Assembly: GCF_026130545.1 (NCBI RefSeq)
Contig: NZ_JAMOIM010000004.1
Coordinates: 186,001-250,000 of the forward strand
Origin: Lichenifustis flavocetrariae
Lineage (GTDB): Bacteria > Pseudomonadota > Alphaproteobacteria > Rhizobiales > Beijerinckiaceae
Reading direction: 5' to 3'
Length of the DNA stretch: 64,000 nt
Below are positions 25,327 through 35,341 of the stretch, one piece after another; positions within the stretch are counted from its first letter, which is position 1, and each line of letters starts with the position of its first letter. The position numbers and the translations under genes are program-made. The notes under the pieces were generated by a model. That model did not search any database and was not told the DNA's origin. It saw nothing but the letters and a program-made list of their open reading frames with translations.

Positions 25327-25926
25327 GTGACGAATGTCACCCTTATCGACAACTATGATAGCTTCACCTGGAACCTTGTCCATTATCTGGGACAACTCGG
25401 GGCTGCCGTCACGGTTCATCGCAACGATGCGCTCACGACCGAGGAGGTCCTGGCCGAGCGGCCGGACGCCATCGTGCTGTCCCCCGGGCCGTGCACGCCG
25501 CGCGAGGCCGGCATCTGCATGGACATCGTCAAAAAAGCCGGCTCGACGACACCGATTTTGGGAGTCTGCCTGGGACATCAGGCGATCGGCGACACCTATG
25601 GGGGCACCGTGACACGCGCTGCCCTGCCGATGCATGGCAAGCTGTCAACCGTGCGCCATCGCGGCGAGACCGTATTCCACGGCATCAATGGCCCCTTTCA
25701 AGCGACCCGCTACCATTCGTTGGTCGTGGCCCGGGACGGGCTGCCGGAGGTTCTCAGGGTCACGGCCGAGACCGACGATGGCACGATCATGGGTCTGTCG
25801 CACCGCACGGATCCGGTACACGGCGTGCAGTTCCATCCCGAAAGCATCGCCTCCGAGCACGGGCATCTGATCCTCAAGAATTTCCTGGCCCTTGCCGACG
25901 CCTGGAACGCCGGTCGGGCCGCTTAG
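25327..25926 (+). CDS. trpG: Anthranilate/aminodeoxychorismate synthase glutaminase subunit
   Basis: Class I glutamine amidotransferase that feeds ammonia to TrpE for anthranilate, and probably to PabB for folate. 199 residues from GTG 25327, which begins the usual [15 protein letters not shown]. Catalytic Cys81 lies in [10 protein letters not shown], and the His-Glu pair in [12 protein letters not shown]. Oxyanion segment LSPGPCTP is present. It heads trpG-trpD-trpC-moaC-moeA. A stand-alone trpG differs from the fused trpE(G) of many rhizobia; trpE itself is not in the window. Confidence 0.95.
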   Translation: MTNVTLIDNYDSFTWNLVHYLGQLGAAVTVHRNDALTTEEVLAERPDAIVLSPGPCTPREAGICMDIVKKAGSTTPILGVCLGHQAIGDTYGGTVTRAALPMHGKLSTVRHRGETVFHGINGPFQATRYHSLVVARDGLPEVLRVTAETDDGTIMGLSHRTDPVHGVQFHPESIASEHGHLILKNFLALADAWNAGRAA

Positions 25927-25930
25927 CCGG

Positions 25931-26968
25931 ATGGACGGGTTCAAGCCGCTTCTCGGCCGGATCGCGGCCGGCCTGCATCTCTCGCGAGAGGAAGCCGAGG
26001 GCGCGTTCGACACCATCCTGTCCGGGGACGTCACCCAGGCGCAGATTGGCGCATTCCTGATGGGGCTGAGGGTGCGGGGCGAGACGGTCGACGAGATCAC
26101 CGGTGCCGTGGCCTCGATGCGCAAGCGGATGACGCCCGTGGCGGCGCCGCTTGATGCGATCGACATCGTTGGCACGGGCGGCGACGGACAGGGCTCGTTC
26201 AATGTCTCGACCCTCGCGTCCCTGATCGTCGCCGCCTGTGGCGTGCCGGTGGCCAAGCACGGCAACCGCGCCGCGTCCTCACGATCGGGAGCGAGCGACG
26301 TGCTCGGGGAGCTCGGCGTGGGGATCGGCCTTGCGCCCGATCATGTGGGGCGTTGCATCCGCGAAGCGGGTGTCGGCTTCATGATGGCGCAGACGCACCA
26401 TCCGGCCATGCGGCACGTTGGCGGCGCCCGCGCCGAACTCGGCACGCGAACGATCTTCAACCTGCTGGGCCCCTTGTGCAACCCTGCCGGCGTGACGCGG
26501 CAATTGCTCGGCGTCTTCTCGCACCATTGGCTTGAACCGCTGGCCGAAGTGTTGCGCAATCTCGGCAGCGAGCGCGTGTGGGTGATACATGGATCGGATG
26601 GTCTCGACGAGCTGACCGTGACAGGTCCGAGCCACGTCGTCGCGATCGAGGGCGGTGCTTTGCGGCGCTTCATGGTCACGCCAGAGGAGGGCGGACTGCC
26701 CGTCTCGGACGGTGCGGCCCTGCGGGGCGGCGACCCTGCCACCAATGCCGCCGCGTTGCGGGCCGTGCTCGACGGCGCCCGCAACCCTTACCGCGATATC
26801 GGGGTTTTGAATGCGGCGGCCGGCTTGCTGATTGCCGGATCCGCCGCCGATCTACGCGAGGGGGCGGAACTTGCGGCGCAGGCGCTCGAGTCGGGCGCGG
26901 TGCGCGCGACACTGGCGCGCCTCGTGGCGATCTCGACTGCGCCGGAGCGCGAAGGAGCACCGAGCTGA
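25931..26968 (+). CDS. trpD: Anthranilate phosphoribosyltransferase
   Basis: Transfers phosphoribose from PRPP to anthranilate, the second step of tryptophan synthesis. 345 residues. PRPP loop [14 protein letters not shown], the [17 protein letters not shown] anthranilate-binding segment, and the [13 protein letters not shown] region are all canonical. ATG 25931 lies four bases after the trpG stop, implying coupling. Nothing unusual. Confidence 0.96.
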   Translation: MDGFKPLLGRIAAGLHLSREEAEGAFDTILSGDVTQAQIGAFLMGLRVRGETVDEITGAVASMRKRMTPVAAPLDAIDIVGTGGDGQGSFNVSTLASLIVAACGVPVAKHGNRAASSRSGASDVLGELGVGIGLAPDHVGRCIREAGVGFMMAQTHHPAMRHVGGARAELGTRTIFNLLGPLCNPAGVTRQLLGVFSHHWLEPLAEVLRNLGSERVWVIHGSDGLDELTVTGPSHVVAIEGGALRRFMVTPEEGGLPVSDGAALRGGDPATNAAALRAVLDGARNPYRDIGVLNAAAGLLIAGSAADLREGAELAAQALESGAVRATLARLVAISTAPEREGAPS

Positions 26969-26970
26969 GC

Positions 26971-27783
26971 ATGGCCGACATCCTGAAGACCATCGAGGCC
27001 TATAAGCGGGAGGAGATCGCCGCCGCAAAGGCGTCTCTGCCGCTGACAGCGTTGGAAGACCGGGTGGCCCAGGTCGCGCCACCACGCGGTTTCCTGCGCG
27101 CGATCGAGTCGCGGATCGCCGTGGGTCAGACCGCGCTGATCGCCGAGATCAAGAAGGCGAGCCCCTCCAAGGGGCTGATCCGCGCCGATTTCGATCCGCC
27201 GGCGCTGGGGCGCGCCTACGAGGCGGGAGGTGCCGCCTGCCTCTCGGTTCTGACCGACAGACCGTCGTTTCAGGGGCATCCTGATTTTCTGGCGGCGGCC
27301 CGTGCCGTGACCAGTCTGCCCGCCTTGCGCAAGGACTTCCTCTTCGATCCCTATCAGGTCTGGGAGGCCCGCTCCTGGGGCGCCGATTGTATCCTGGTCA
27401 TCCTGGCCGCCGTGACCGACCCGGAGGCCGCGGCCCTCACGGATACGGCCCGCGCGCTTGGCATGGATGTGCTGGCCGAGGTTCATGACGAGCATGAACT
27501 CGACCGCGCTCTGGCGCTCGACACCCGCCTGATCGGCATCAACAACCGCGACCTGCGCACCTTTGCGGTCTCGCTCGATGTCTCGGAGCGGCTGGCCCCG
27601 CGCGTTCCTGCCGACCGCGTGCTGGTCGGCGAAAGCGGCATCACATCGGCGGCCGATTGCGCCCGGCTGGCACGGGCCGGTATCCACACGGTGCTGGTCG
27701 GCGAAAGCCTGATGCGGCAAGACGATGTCGCCGCGGCAACCCGCCTGCTCCTCGAACCTGTTGCCGAAGAGGTCCTGCCGTGA
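26971..27783 (+). CDS. trpC: Indole-3-glycerol phosphate synthase
   Basis: Closes the indole ring (CdRP to indoleglycerol phosphate). 270 residues, monofunctional and not fused to TrpF. TIM-barrel catalytic segments: [11 protein letters not shown] with the key Lys/Glu, [31 protein letters not shown] and [10 protein letters not shown]. The start ATG 26971 is two bases after the trpD stop. The 3' end overlaps moaC by four bases (GTGA). Confidence 0.96.
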   Translation: MADILKTIEAYKREEIAAAKASLPLTALEDRVAQVAPPRGFLRAIESRIAVGQTALIAEIKKASPSKGLIRADFDPPALGRAYEAGGAACLSVLTDRPSFQGHPDFLAAARAVTSLPALRKDFLFDPYQVWEARSWGADCILVILAAVTDPEAAALTDTARALGMDVLAEVHDEHELDRALALDTRLIGINNRDLRTFAVSLDVSERLAPRVPADRVLVGESGITSAADCARLARAGIHTVLVGESLMRQDDVAAATRLLLEPVAEEVLP

Positions 27784-28265
27784 GCGGCCTGACCCATATC
27801 GGGGAGACCGGCGAGGCCCGCATGGTCGATGTCTCGGCCAAGGCGAGCACCGCCCGGGAGGCGGTGGCGGAGGGCCTGGTGGTGATGGAGCCCGCGACGC
27901 TGGCGATGATCCTCGACGGCAATGCCAAGAAGGGCGACGTGCTGGGCACGGCCCGCATCGCGGGTATCATGGCGGCCAAGCGCACCCATGAGCTGATCCC
28001 GCTCTGTCACCCACTGGCCCTGTCGGCCGTCGCGGTCGAGCTCGAACCCGAGGGCGAGTTGCCGGGGTTGCGGGTGCGGGCCACGGTTCGGACCACCGGA
28101 CAGACCGGCGTCGAGATGGAGGCCCTAACCGCCGTCAGCGTCGCCTGTCTGACCGTCTATGACATGGTCAAGGCGGCCGATCGGGGAATGCGAATCGAGG
28201 CGATCCGCCTCGTGCGCAAGTCCGGCGGCAAATCCGGGACCTATGCAGCGGGAGCCGTCCGCTGA
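27780..28265 (+). CDS. moaC: Cyclic pyranopterin monophosphate synthase
   Basis: Converts 3',8-cyclo-7,8-dihydroguanosine triphosphate (the MoaA product) to cPMP in molybdenum-cofactor synthesis. 161 residues from GTG 27780, which overlaps the trpC stop (GTGA). Conserved segments: [22 protein letters not shown] with catalytic residues, [14 protein letters not shown], and the GGKSG near the C-terminus. The trpC-moaC-moeA order occurs in several alphaproteobacteria. Confidence 0.95.
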   Translation: MSGLTHIGETGEARMVDVSAKASTAREAVAEGLVVMEPATLAMILDGNAKKGDVLGTARIAGIMAAKRTHELIPLCHPLALSAVAVELEPEGELPGLRVRATVRTTGQTGVEMEALTAVSVACLTVYDMVKAADRGMRIEAIRLVRKSGGKSGTYAAGAVR

Positions 28266-29503
28266 GCACCACCGCGTCGCTGCTGAGTGTCAGGCAGGCC
28301 CTCGACATGGTGCTCGCCACCGCGAAGGAGCCTCTCGGAGAAGAGCTGGTGCCCTTGAGCGCCGGCTTCGGCCGCACGCTCACGCGTGATGTGCTGGCTC
28401 GCCGCACGCAGCCGCCATTCGACGTCTCGGCCATGGACGGCTTCGCGGTCCGGGCGGCGGATACGACCGATCCGGGAGCGCAGCTTGCGCTCATCGGTCA
28501 GAGCGCGGCGGGCGCACGCTTTTCCGGCGATCTGAAGAGCGGACAGGCCGTGCGGATCTTTACCGGTGCTCCTGTGCCGGCGGGCGCCGATGCGATCCTG
28601 ATCCAGGAGAACGCGCGTTTCGACGCTGCGTCGGTGACGGTGCTCGAACCGACGATCGCCGGACGGCACGTGCGGCGGGCGGGACTCGATTTTGCCGAGG
28701 GTGAGGTGGGTCTCACGGCAGGCACACGGCTGAACCCGACCGAACTGGCGCTCGCGGCGGCCATGAACCATCCGGAGCTTCCTGTCGCGCGCAAGCCTAT
28801 CGTGGCGATCCTGGCCACGGGCGACGAATTGGTCGCGCCAGGCCGCGACCCCGGTCCGGACCAGATCGTCGCGTCGAATTCCTTCGCGGTCGCGGCCCTG
28901 GTTAAGGCGGCGGGCGGCACGCCGCTCGACCTTGGGATCGTGGCCGACGATCTCGGGTTGCTGGTCGCGGCGATCCAAAGTGCGCGCGCCGCCGGGGCCG
29001 ACGTTCTGGTGACTTTGGGGGGCGCCTCCGTGGGCGATCACGATCTCGTACAGAAAGCGCTGGTCACAGCCGGTCTGCAGCTCGCTTTCTGGAAGATCGC
29101 CATGCGACCCGGCAAGCCGATGATGCATGGCATGTTGGGTGACATGCGGGTGCTGGGCCTGCCTGGCAACCCCGTTTCGTCGATCGTCGGCGGCATTCTG
29201 TTCCTGCGTCCGCTCGTCCGGGCGCTCTGCGGTGATCCGCATCCCGACTTCGATCCGACCGAACCGGCCGAGCTCGCAGACGACCTGTCTGCCAATGATG
29301 CGCGCGAGGATTATCTGCGCGGCACCTTGCGGTTTCCCGCCGACGGCGGCCTCCCCCTCGCAACCGCCAACCGTGCCCAGGATTCCTCCATGCTGCGCGT
29401 CCTGGCCGGCGCCGGCTGCCTCATCGTCAGACGACCGCTGGCCGCAGCCGCCAAGGCCGGAGATCTCTGCCGCATCGTCCGGCTCGACCGGTTTCCTTTT
29501 TAA
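28262..29503 (+). CDS. moeA: Molybdopterin molybdenumtransferase MoeA
   Basis: Inserts molybdate into adenylylated molybdopterin. Core motifs: [39 protein letters not shown] and GLPGNPVSS. The first ATG in frame is 28307, but the translation upstream of it ([14 protein letters not shown]) is the usual MoeA N-terminal helix, and the moaC stop lies inside the codon run. CTG 28262, with GGGAG seven bases upstream and a CTGA overlap with the moaC stop, is my preferred start; most software will choose 28307. From CTG the protein is 413 residues, closer to family length. It is last in the trp-moa unit. Confidence 0.9.
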   Translation: MSTTASLLSVRQALDMVLATAKEPLGEELVPLSAGFGRTLTRDVLARRTQPPFDVSAMDGFAVRAADTTDPGAQLALIGQSAAGARFSGDLKSGQAVRIFTGAPVPAGADAILIQENARFDAASVTVLEPTIAGRHVRRAGLDFAEGEVGLTAGTRLNPTELALAAAMNHPELPVARKPIVAILATGDELVAPGRDPGPDQIVASNSFAVAALVKAAGGTPLDLGIVADDLGLLVAAIQSARAAGADVLVTLGGASVGDHDLVQKALVTAGLQLAFWKIAMRPGKPMMHGMLGDMRVLGLPGNPVSSIVGGILFLRPLVRALCGDPHPDFDPTEPAELADDLSANDAREDYLRGTLRFPADGGLPLATANRAQDSSMLRVLAGAGCLIVRRPLAAAAKAGDLCRIVRLDRFPF

Positions 29504-29655
29504 CACGTCGGTCCATTCAGAGTTCGGGCTCTCCTGAAGCCCTTCTCCCGAGACCGGGCAACGATGCCCCTGAGTGTTCCCCGATAGTCACGATCGAAAC
29601 CCACCGACCCGCGAGGGCCGGCGCTTGGCGCGTGCCTTGCTTTGGATAAGCTGGA

Positions 29656-29692
29656 GCTTGACCGTTCGCGAGGCATATGCGGCCGGTCAAGC
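29656..29692. repeat. Inverted repeat upstream of the permease-dehydrogenase pair (possible operator)
   Basis: GCTTGACCG (29656-29664) and CGGTCAAGC (29684-29692) are perfect 9-base inverted repeats separated by 19 bases; an 8-base palindrome GCATATGC (29673-29680) lies between them. It ends 45 bases before the permease ATG, where a repressor operator or leader hairpin would act. No regulator gene is adjacent. Confidence 0.5.
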
Positions 29693-29736
29693 GGCGGACC
29701 CATGGGTTTGATCGCGACGAAGGGGAGGGAAGTTGA

Positions 29737-31263
29737 ATGGCCGAGGCGCATGACGACGATGTCAAGGTGCTGCATTCGATGGGCTATGCCCAGGAATTGG
29801 CGCGCCGGATGAGCGGGTTCTCGAACTTCGCCATTTCGTTCTCCATCATCTGCATCCTGGCGGGCGGCATCACCTCGTTTCCCCTGGCCTTGGCAACCGG
29901 GAGCGGTTTCGAGGCCGCGATCGGATGGCTGGTGGGTGGCATCTTCGCCCTCGTGGTCGCGGCCTCGCTCGGCCAGATCGGCTCGGCCTATCCCACGGCC
30001 GGCGGCCTTTATCACTGGTCCTCGATCCTGGGCGGCAGAGGCTGGGGCTGGGCCACGGCCTGGTTCAACCTGCTGGGCCTGATCTTCGTTGTGGCTTCCG
30101 TGAACGTGGGGGTCTTTAGCCTGTTCCAGGGCCTCGTGGCAGGTCCGATCCTGCACATCGATTCCGCGGCCAATTGGGGCTACAAGGAGCAGACGATCGC
30201 GGTCGTGCTCATCACCGTCACGCAGGCCCTGTGCAACCATTTCGGCATCAAGCTCACGACGATGCTGACTGACATCTCCGGCTCGATGATCCTGGTCATC
30301 ACGATCGTCCTGACCCTGACGTTCTTGTTCTGGGGCGCGAGTTTCGACCTCGGCCGGCTGACGACCTTCGTCAACACCACCGGCGATGCCGGCGGCGGCT
30401 ATGTGCCTTCGCCCCGCAGCGCACTCGTGGCTTTCCTGGTCGGCTTGCTGTACCCGCTCTACACGATCACGGGTTTCGATGCCTCCGCCCACACGGCGGA
30501 AGAGACTGTCAACGCCCGCGTGGCGGTGCCGCGCGGCATGCTGCACGCCGTCTTCTGGTCGCTGGTTTTCGGCTTCGTCATGGCGGCTTCGTTCGTGCTG
30601 GCGAGCCCCGACCTTGCGGCGACCGCGAAGGACGGCGCCAACGCCTGGTTCAACCTCTTCAACAACCTGCCGGCACCGGTCTTGCTGAAGGACCTTCTGG
30701 CGATCGGCATCGTCGCGGCGAACTATGTGTGTGGCCTGGCGTGCCTGACCTCGACATCGCGCATGATCTTCGCCTTCTCGCGAGACGGCGGTCTGCCGGC
30801 CTCGGGCCTGTGGAAGAAGGTGAGCCCGACGTGGCGCACTCCGGTCCCGGCGATCTGGCTCGGCGCCGTTCTCGCCATCGCGGCCACCCTCTACTCGCCG
30901 GCCTTCGCGGCGCTCGCGGCCGGTTGTGCGCTGTTCCTCTACGTGTCCTATGCGATGCCGGTCGCGGCCGGCTTGTTGGCGGAAGGCAAGACCTGGACCG
31001 AATTCGGCCCGTTCCGGCTGGGCGCCCTGTCGAAACCTCTGGCGGTCATCCCCGTCCTGGGTGTGCTGGTCCTCATGTATGCCGGAATCCAGCCGCCCTT
31101 CGATATTCTCATCAACTATGCGATCGGGTTGGTCGTCCTGCTTCTCGTGCTCTGGTTCGGGCTGGAACGCCGCCGCTTTCAGGGGCCGCCGGTCGGCCGC
31201 AACATTGCCCAGCGCCAGGCTGAAATCGCTCAGGCCGAGAGGGCTGTCGGCCAGACCGCCTGA
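29737..31263 (+). CDS. APC-family amino acid/amine permease
   Basis: Secondary transporter of the amino acid-polyamine-organocation superfamily, 508 residues with about 12 membrane helices. The N-terminal core FSNFAISFSIICILAGGIT and the later TAGGLYHWSS match the amino acid/choline (ACT/GABA permease) branch. GGGAGGG lies six bases before ATG 29737. An aldehyde dehydrogenase follows about 105 bases later, so uptake of choline, betaine aldehyde precursors, GABA or a polyamine is plausible; the substrate cannot be fixed from sequence. Confidence 0.87.
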   Translation: MAEAHDDDVKVLHSMGYAQELARRMSGFSNFAISFSIICILAGGITSFPLALATGSGFEAAIGWLVGGIFALVVAASLGQIGSAYPTAGGLYHWSSILGGRGWGWATAWFNLLGLIFVVASVNVGVFSLFQGLVAGPILHIDSAANWGYKEQTIAVVLITVTQALCNHFGIKLTTMLTDISGSMILVITIVLTLTFLFWGASFDLGRLTTFVNTTGDAGGGYVPSPRSALVAFLVGLLYPLYTITGFDASAHTAEETVNARVAVPRGMLHAVFWSLVFGFVMAASFVLASPDLAATAKDGANAWFNLFNNLPAPVLLKDLLAIGIVAANYVCGLACLTSTSRMIFAFSRDGGLPASGLWKKVSPTWRTPVPAIWLGAVLAIAATLYSPAFAALAAGCALFLYVSYAMPVAAGLLAEGKTWTEFGPFRLGALSKPLAVIPVLGVLVLMYAGIQPPFDILINYAIGLVVLLLVLWFGLERRRFQGPPVGRNIAQRQAEIAQAERAVGQTA

Positions 31264-31368
31264 TCGGATCCGCGTCGCGGTCGCGGTACGGATTGTCGGC
31301 GCCGGAGTTGGCGTGCCGGGCGGCACGACCTATGGTCGCGCCACACCGATCCCCGGACACGCCCGCGC

Positions 31369-32832
31369 ATGAGACACGTTCAGCCAGAAGGCTCTCACTT
31401 CATCGGAGGCGGGTTTCGCACCGGCGAGGGTGAAGTCATCGAGAGCCGTTACCCGGCGACCGGCCAGGTCACCGCGCGGGTCGATGCGGCGAGTGACGCC
31501 ATGGTGGACGCGGCGGTGCAAGCCGCCCGCGCTGCGCAACCGGCCTGGGCGGCTCTGACCGGTGCCGAGCGGGGCCGCATCCTGCGCCGTGCCGCCGATC
31601 TCCTACGAGCCCGCAACCAGGAACTGGCGGAGATCGAGACGATCGATACCGGCAAGCCGATCAGCGAGACGCTCGTGGCCGACGCCGCCTCGGGGGCGGA
31701 TTGCCTGGAATATTTCGGCGGCATCGCCGCCTCGATCGCGGGCGAGCACATCGATCTCGGGCAGTCCTTCGCCTACACGCGGCGCGAGGCTCTCGGCGTG
31801 GTGGGAGCGATCGGCGCCTGGAACTATCCCATCCAGATCGCCTGCTGGAAGTCCGCGCCCGCACTCGCCTGCGGCAACACGATGGTGTTCAAGCCTTCGG
31901 AGTTGACGCCTCTGACGGCGCTCAAGCTGGCGCAAATCTACAAGGAAGCCGGGTTGCCGGACGGCGTGTTCAATGTGATCCAGGGGCGCGGCGCAACGGG
32001 TCGCGCGCTGGTCGAGCATCCAGGCGTCGACAAGGTGTCGCTCACCGGATCGGTCGCAACCGGCCGGGCCGTGATGGCGGCGGCGGGCGCCGGCATCAAG
32101 CCCGGCACCATGGAACTCGGCGGCAAGTCGCCGCTCGTCGTCTTCGACGACGCCAATCTCGACAATGCCGTCGGTGGCGCGCTCTTGGGCAACTTCTATT
32201 CTTCGGGGCAGATCTGCTCGAACGGCACACGCGTCTTCGTGCAGCGCTCCGTCCGCGAGGCCTTTCTGGAGCGCCTCTTGAAGCGCACCGAGGCCATCCG
32301 ACTCGGCGATCCGCTCGATCCCATGACCCAGATGGGCCCGCTGATTTCGGCCGCGCAGCGCGAAAAGGTCTTGGCCGCCATCGCGGCCGGCCGGGAAGAG
32401 GGCGCAACGCTGCTGGCTGGCGGCGGTATTCCCCGATTGCAAGGATTGGAGCAGGGTTTTTTCGTCCAGCCCACCATCTTCGCGGACGTTCAGGACACCA
32501 TGCGACTGGCCACTGACGAAATCTTCGGGCCGGTCATGTCCATTCTCGACTTCGAGGAAGAAGACGAAGTCGTCTCTCGGGCCAATGCCACCGAGTTCGG
32601 CTTGGCCGCAGGTGTGTTCACCAGGGACATCCAACGGGGACATCGCGTTGTCGCGCGATTGGATGCCGGCACATGCTGGCTCAATACTTATAATTTGACG
32701 CCGGTCGAGATTCCGTTCGGCGGGGTCAAACGATCAGGCTTCGGGCGCGAAAATTCTCGGGTCGCGATCGAACACTATACACGGATCAAATCCGTGTATG
32801 TCGAGTTGGGCAATGTCGCGGCGCCGTATTGA
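31369..32832 (+). CDS. betB: Betaine-aldehyde-type dehydrogenase
   Basis: NAD(P)-dependent aldehyde dehydrogenase, 487 residues. Rossmann segment [16 protein letters not shown], catalytic Glu in [12 protein letters not shown], catalytic Cys in [13 protein letters not shown], and [19 protein letters not shown] near the C-terminus, the typical BetB signature for glycine betaine synthesis. The last point is my main reason for preferring BetB over gamma-aminobutyraldehyde dehydrogenases, which share the motifs. No choline dehydrogenase (betA) or betI is nearby, so the role in betaine synthesis rather than amine catabolism is only likely. Confidence 0.8.
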   Translation: MRHVQPEGSHFIGGGFRTGEGEVIESRYPATGQVTARVDAASDAMVDAAVQAARAAQPAWAALTGAERGRILRRAADLLRARNQELAEIETIDTGKPISETLVADAASGADCLEYFGGIAASIAGEHIDLGQSFAYTRREALGVVGAIGAWNYPIQIACWKSAPALACGNTMVFKPSELTPLTALKLAQIYKEAGLPDGVFNVIQGRGATGRALVEHPGVDKVSLTGSVATGRAVMAAAGAGIKPGTMELGGKSPLVVFDDANLDNAVGGALLGNFYSSGQICSNGTRVFVQRSVREAFLERLLKRTEAIRLGDPLDPMTQMGPLISAAQREKVLAAIAAGREEGATLLAGGGIPRLQGLEQGFFVQPTIFADVQDTMRLATDEIFGPVMSILDFEEEDEVVSRANATEFGLAAGVFTRDIQRGHRVVARLDAGTCWLNTYNLTPVEIPFGGVKRSGFGRENSRVAIEHYTRIKSVYVELGNVAAPY

Positions 32833-32874
32833 ACGGCTTCCGCGAGACGCATCCGCCACAGGAATGAACTGCAG

Positions 32875-33129
32875 CTAGGCCGCACGAACCCCGGCCTTGA
32901 CCAGACCGAACAGGTCGCGTCGTCCCTGCCGCAAGGCGGTCGAAACCGCTTCCACAATGACGCTCCGGGACGTTCCGGAATGGCCACGCGATGTCTCGAC
33001 GCGCCGCACCGCTTCGTTGAGCAGAGCCAATTCATTTGCCGAAAAGCGGGATACACCGTCTACCGTCATTGACATTACCCTCCGCAACGCCTCGTCGATG
33101 GCCAGGAGCTTAAACGCTTTATTGGCCAT
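32875..33129 (-). CDS. Small hypothetical protein
   Basis: 84 residues, not recognised. No signal or membrane segment. Predicted mostly helical with evenly spaced charge (ANKAFKLLAIDEALRRVM, LNEAVRRVETSRG, VIVEAVSTALRQGRRDLFGLV). The ATG is at 33129. It is flanked by genes on both sides with short spacers and has typical coding composition, so it is probably real. A DNA- or protein-binding helical role is a guess. Confidence 0.55.
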   Translation of the reverse strand: MANKAFKLLAIDEALRRVMSMTVDGVSRFSANELALLNEAVRRVETSRGHSGTSRSVIVEAVSTALRQGRRDLFGLVKAGVRAA

Positions 33130-33183
33130 GTCTCGATCAAGGCAATCTTAAGTTTAACGCTGAAGTTGCGTCAATGTTCCGCC

Positions 33184-34986
33184 TTATTCGAATAGCGGAA
33201 CGAGCGTCATGGCCGGGACCAGCACCAGGCCGCGATCGGTGATGCGGATCTCGGGAATGACCGAAAGCGGGATGAGATTGAAGCCCATATAGGGCAAGGT
33301 ACACCCGGCGCGATCCCACTCGATCTTGAGCCGCTGCATGTCCTCCGCCACGGCGGTCACGCGCTTGTCCGACAGAAGTCCCGCGATCGGCAGAGGCACC
33401 AGCGCCCGTACGTCCCCGTCCACGACCACGCAGACGCCGCCCTGATGCTCGGCGATGGCCCGCAGTGCGACCTGCATATCCGGTTCATTCGTGCCCGCCA
33501 CGATGATGTTGTGGCTGTCGTGGCCGACGCTGCTGGCGACCGCGCCGCGCTTTAGGCCGAAGTCCTTGAGCAAGCCATGGGCGACATTGCCGGGGCTGCG
33601 CCCATGGCGTTCGATGACGGAGACGAAGCAGAGCCCGTGCGCCGCAAGCAGGGTCGGCCAATCTGCTGCCGGCGCGATTGCCAGTCGCTCATGGATCAGC
33701 GTGATGCCCGACGGCGCCGTGCGGATGACATTGGCGGTGCAGGGTTGAGTCGGCAGGTCCGGCAGCAGCGACACGCTCTCGGGCAGCTTCACCGTCGTGT
33801 AGGCGGCAGCCGGATAGCGGTAGCGAGCTTCAAGGGCGGCATCGAGCGCCGGCGTGATCTTCCGGTTTTCGACAACGAGCTCGCCGCCATACCAAGTGTT
33901 CTGCGGTTTCAGCGTATCGTCGAGCAGGACGAGATCGGCCCGCCGCCCACCGCCGAGACCGCCGATTTCGTTATCCATGCCGAAGCGTGTGGCGCCGTGC
34001 AGTGCGCCCATGCTCCAGGCCCGCTCGGCTGGAATGCCTGCTAGGACGGCTTGGCGTACGACCCAATCGAGACCGAACAGCAAGAGGTCGTCGGCATCGC
34101 GGTCGTCCGTGCAGACCGCGATGCGTTTGGTCGAGGCCCCGAGTTCCGTCACGGTTTTGATGGCTTGCGGCAGGCTGTGCCAGGGGGTGGTGGGTGGGCC
34201 GCCGCGCAGGAAGATCCAGACGCCAGCGTCAAGCAGGTCGTCTGCAATGTCGCGGTCGATCGCCTCATGCGTATCCGTGACCCCGCTCGCCGCATAGGCG
34301 GCCACGAAATCGCGCCCATAGATATGGCCCGAGACTGGACGTCCCCGGGACAAGGCGGCGGCGATGATCGCATGGCTGCGCTCGTCCCCCAGGGTGACCG
34401 GCACGTAATCCATCTTCTCGCCGAGCGCGACCGCCTCGGGCCAGCGGTCGAACAGGGCCGCGATCTTGGCGGCCGTGAGATCGCCGCCCGCCGTCTCGAG
34501 ATCGGGCGAGGTGGCCGGCACCGTCGAGGGCACGGTCAGGAAGATGGACAGCGGCGCCGCGCGGGCGTCTTCCAGCATGGCTTCCACACCCGCCACATCC
34601 ATGACGTTGCCGATCTCGTGACTGTCGCAAAAGATCGTCGTCGTGCCATTCAGCAGCGCCGCCTCGGCATAGGCACAGGCGGTGACCATGCTCGATTCGA
34701 TGTGGATGTGCGGATCGACGAGGCCGGGTGCCAGGATGCCGCCTCTCGCGTCATAAATGGTGGCGCTACTCCCGGTCTTGCGATGGGTTCCCGCGGGCTT
34801 CGTGGCCGCGATCCGGCCCTGGGAGACCCAGACCTCACGGTCATCGAGCATGCGCTCCGTGTAGGTCGACAGCACGCGAGCCCCGGTGATCACGAGATCA
34901 GGGCTTCGGCGCTCCGATGCGACATCCGCGAGATGACGGGTGAGGGCGGCGAGCGGCGCAACGGCGAATCGGTTGATTTCAGGCAT
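33184..34986 (-). CDS. ade: Adenine deaminase
   Basis: Deaminates adenine to hypoxanthine for purine salvage. 600 residues, near the family's usual 580-600. Amidohydrolase metal motif DPHIHIESS, the [11 protein letters not shown] segment, and [23 protein letters not shown] are characteristic, and the C-terminal part has [18 protein letters not shown]. The start ATG 34986 is chosen because the longer frame, which runs to 35082, encodes atypical residues. It is a single gene; the opposite-strand porin starts 355 bases away. Confidence 0.95.
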   Translation of the reverse strand: MPEINRFAVAPLAALTRHLADVASERRSPDLVITGARVLSTYTERMLDDREVWVSQGRIAATKPAGTHRKTGSSATIYDARGGILAPGLVDPHIHIESSMVTACAYAEAALLNGTTTIFCDSHEIGNVMDVAGVEAMLEDARAAPLSIFLTVPSTVPATSPDLETAGGDLTAAKIAALFDRWPEAVALGEKMDYVPVTLGDERSHAIIAAALSRGRPVSGHIYGRDFVAAYAASGVTDTHEAIDRDIADDLLDAGVWIFLRGGPPTTPWHSLPQAIKTVTELGASTKRIAVCTDDRDADDLLLFGLDWVVRQAVLAGIPAERAWSMGALHGATRFGMDNEIGGLGGGRRADLVLLDDTLKPQNTWYGGELVVENRKITPALDAALEARYRYPAAAYTTVKLPESVSLLPDLPTQPCTANVIRTAPSGITLIHERLAIAPAADWPTLLAAHGLCFVSVIERHGRSPGNVAHGLLKDFGLKRGAVASSVGHDSHNIIVAGTNEPDMQVALRAIAEHQGGVCVVVDGDVRALVPLPIAGLLSDKRVTAVAEDMQRLKIEWDRAGCTLPYMGFNLIPLSVIPEIRITDRGLVLVPAMTLVPLFE

Positions 34987-35341
34987 GGCACACCGCATCT
35001 CGGATGAAACTGGCCAAACCTGCCCGACGGATCCACGCGGCGTCAATTCGATGCGTGCGAGGGAGGAGCCGGGGTGCGACAATCGGGATCTCGATCGTTG
35101 CAGTATCGTGTCAAACGGATGTTACAAACAAACTATATACTTTTTGATTCGGTCACGATCTGGTGTTCTCAAGTATCCGCAAAGCATCGCTGCGTGTGAA
35201 ATGTGGTAAAATTGCTTCTATCGTGTCTACTCTTCGGTAATGCTGCTCACGCGACTGTGTTGTGACAGCTTTCTCGCTTATGGCTGGCGACATCGCAATT
35301 GAGTGCCTCGGCGCAAGACGTAGGTGCAGTTGGAGTCAGCA
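34987..35341. other. Intergenic region between divergent ade and porin genes
   Basis: 355 bases, AT-richer than its surroundings, holding both promoters. On the minus strand a perfect TTGACA lies at 35114-35109 but has no good -10 at normal spacing. TAAAAT at 35207-35212 could be a -10 box for the porin, with a weak -35. No tRNA, small protein or terminator is seen. Confidence 0.4.

Noticed and set aside
29500-31326. A 608-codon minus-strand open frame opposite the APC permease
   Set aside because: Charged, repetitive and domain-free; mirror image of the real membrane protein.
35108-35125. A possible PHO box (TGTCA and TGTTA 11 bases apart) upstream of the porin
   Set aside because: Only 9 of 14 consensus positions match and it is over 200 bases from the start; phosphate control of the porin is not supported by this.
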